A stretch of 64,000 nt of DNA, taken from positions 1-64,000 of the IMG/VR virus record IMGVR_UViG_3300046003_005733; one strand, written 5' to 3'. A program made the position numbers and the translations under genes. Positions 62,538 through 64,000 of the stretch are shown one piece after another (the first letter of the stretch is position 1; each line of letters starts with the position of its first letter). Source of the DNA: a virus. Below the pieces are notes generated by a model. That model was not told the DNA's origin and did not search any database. It saw only the letters and a list, made by a program, of their open reading frames with translations.

Positions 62538-64000
62538 TTACTTTAAAGAGAAGTCATTATCAGAAGCTTCAGCGATATCGGCTCGACTAAGCACTAGCAA
62601 GGCTCTGTCCGATTTAGAGATAATAATTTTATGTAATTGAAAATTATCACCCCCAACCATACCAGCTTTTAGCTTGCCAAGTTTTTGGGCAGAAAAATCT
62701 CTGAACGACATAACGATTCTTTGAGAACCGCCAGCTTTTTTGAAAATACAAGAAACTAGTTCCCAACTTGTATCATCAGCAAAGGCAGCAGAACTAGATA
62801 ATTTAGGCACAAGTTTTAATTGAGCTTTGTCTAAGTTTGTAGCAATTGGTTGCCCAGCAGATGGTTGAGATGTAGAGACAAGGCCCGCAGTTACAGTGAT
62901 GTTTGTTCCTGAATTTGCTTGATAGTTTGCTTTTCCATTTGCAATCAATAAAGCAGGAATGTCCCCTGTTAACTCATTCCAATGAGATGACGCAAGAGCA
63001 CCTGTGACCGGATGCTTATCTGCAGCGTAAAGATGTGCTTGCGTACATTTAAAGTAACGATTAGAGACAGTAACAACTTCGTTTACTGGTATTGTTTTAC
63101 CAGCAAGATTTGTGTAACTTGGCAGAATTAAATAACCATAAGTAACTAGACCGCCCAGTCCTTTAATGACGTTATTGCTAACAGTAGCATTTCCTCCTCT
63201 CATTCTTAAGGAAAGACCAGTCATGTTGAAATATGCCCCAGAAGGATTAACAGCTTTACCTTTAAATTCGTTGCCTGTTACGATTGACCCATAAGCATCA
63301 ATTGTTGCAATTTGGTTTCCAGAGTAAACGCCACCTGTTGTCATCCCACCGCAGATCACATCCAATTTGTTGCCAGTAAAAGTGATAGGCAAGTTTGCAC
63401 TTTGGAAAACTACACCTTGACGAACAGCACCAGCAACGGGGTTTACACCTGAAAAAGTTTTTCCAGAAAATAAACAATTTGTTACGGAGCCATTACCGAC
63501 CGCGGCGTTCGGGTCTGCGTGCATAGCGTAGTCGCCAGCGGCAACAAATTCACAGTCTGAAATGCTAAAGCCAGTAGACGATGTGCCAGTGACTTTACTT
63601 GCACCCTGATTCGCTAATGAGGCACCGATATAAATCGCAGAAGCGTTACCATCGGCTTGAGAGCTAGAATCGTCTATTACTTTAATCTTCGACATTGTAA
63701 AGCCAGAAGCCCGTAATTCAATAGCCCCAACTTTCCCCCAATGTTTTATAATTTTATTGGAAAGAGTTGTTGTGAAATTTTTATTAATATAAATTTTTCG
63801 ATTGGCAACATCTATTGATGTAATCTGTGCAGCCGATGGAGTGTTAGCTCCTGTTGTACTATCACTGACAGACATACCTACTGTGAAAGCAGGCAAGGCT
63901 GCGACTCCACCTACAGTGAAATAGTTGTCACCAGAAGTCCAAGAGCAGACTGAAACTGTTTGGACAGCAGCAAAAGGTATGCCCTGAATGATTGTGGTTT
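62538..64000 (-). CDS. Tail spike/fibre with beta-helix, partial at right edge
   Basis: The frame is open to the end of the window, so the true start lies outside; at least 486 residues are visible. The centre has repeated N-x-V/I-T-G-N turns (SVTNCLFSG, FTGNKLDVI, VYSGNQI, VTGNEFKG, VSNNVIKG), the sign of a right-handed parallel beta-helix. Near the C-terminus NRYFKCTQAHLYAADKHP resembles a small carbohydrate-binding (chitinase-type) module. Likely host-receptor binding or polysaccharide-degrading protein. GC-richer than neighbours. Single transcript ended by a terminator. Confidence 0.7.
   Translation of the reverse strand, partial: TTIIQGIPFAAVQTVSVCSWTSGDNYFTVGGVAALPAFTVGMSVSDSTTGANTPSAAQITSIDVANRKIYINKNFTTTLSNKIIKHWGKVGAIELRASGFTMSKIKVIDDSSSQADGNASAIYIGASLANQGASKVTGTSSTGFSISDCEFVAAGDYAMHADPNAAVGNGSVTNCLFSGKTFSGVNPVAGAVRQGVVFQSANLPITFTGNKLDVICGGMTTGGVYSGNQIATIDAYGSIVTGNEFKGKAVNPSGAYFNMTGLSLRMRGGNATVSNNVIKGLGGLVTYGYLILPSYTNLAGKTIPVNEVVTVSNRYFKCTQAHLYAADKHPVTGALASSHWNELTGDIPALLIANGKANYQANSGTNITVTAGLVSTSQPSAGQPIATNLDKAQLKLVPKLSSSAAFADDTSWELVSCIFKKAGGSQRIVMSFRDFSAQKLGKLKAGMVGGDNFQLHKIIISKSDRALLVLSRADIAEASDNDFSLK

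Noticed and set aside
1-64000. tRNA genes, CRISPR arrays, integrase and attachment sites
   Set aside because: None seen on either strand: no cloverleaf candidates with a TTCGA arm, no spaced direct repeats, no recombinase motif. The phage therefore looks lytic in this window, though the remainder of the genome is not visible.

Overview
The window is part of the genome of a lytic-type tailed phage, most likely a podovirus, with low GC content (roughly one third G+C by eye). No host chromosomal genes, rRNA or tRNA were seen. Several features point to a proteobacterial or other Gram-negative host: a PhaR-type DNA-binding domain, lipoprotein and signal-peptide genes, sigma70-like promoters with clean -35/-10 boxes, and an array of sigma54-type -24/-12 boxes. 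The host genus cannot be named from the sequence.

Layout. (1) 1-7.1 kb, minus strand: head and packaging genes (portal, large and probable small terminase, a holin-like membrane protein) plus two probable virion effectors, one protein-kinase-like and one zinc-metalloprotease-like. (2) 7.2-9.9 kb, plus strand: a tightly overlapping run of very small genes. (3) 9.94-12.1 kb: a GC-richer, gene-poor module with homopolymer C and G tracts, eleven sigma54-like boxes (several as inverted pairs), tandem sigma70 promoters and three small foreign-looking genes. (4) 12.1-23 kb, plus strand: the probable early region, with many small genes, separate sigma70 promoters sharing a TGACGCA word, DUF932, Gene 88 and PhaR-like proteins, a MoxR-type AAA+ ATPase and its VWA partner. 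(5) 23-47.6 kb, plus strand: nucleotide and DNA metabolism (class II ribonucleotide reductase, RecB/Cas4-like nuclease, ERF annealing protein, DnaB-like helicase, AEP primase, family A DNA polymerase, Mom-like protein, DEDD exonuclease, HNH nuclease, MazG-like pyrophosphatase), lysis candidates (lytic transglycosylase, M15 peptidase), an exported ClpP-like protease and a ClpX-like unfoldase. (6) 47.6-64 kb, minus strand: large coiled-coil, Gln/Ala-rich virion (ejection) proteins, a 1530-residue tail-nozzle-like protein, a head-tail adaptor and a beta-helical tail spike that runs off the edge.

Regulation. Rightward genes appear to be started by host-type promoters. The leftward virion operons are each preceded by a different, phage-specific element with core RCACCCTTA (five copies, minus strand only), probably late promoters used by a polymerase or factor encoded outside the window. 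Genes are mostly coupled by ATGA, GTGA, TTGA or TAATG overlaps.

Most unusual features. About 23 otherwise dissimilar small proteins, many with a predicted SH3-like beta-barrel, end in the same short C-terminal tail (S-S-L-E-x-E-L-L, S-L-G-K-E-L-x or S-L-I/L-K-E-L-x). The sigma54-like box array and two unassigned structured intergenic regions (37.8 kb and 55.4 kb, the latter with its own plus-strand promoter inside the leftward virion block) are the other main candidates for undescribed biology.
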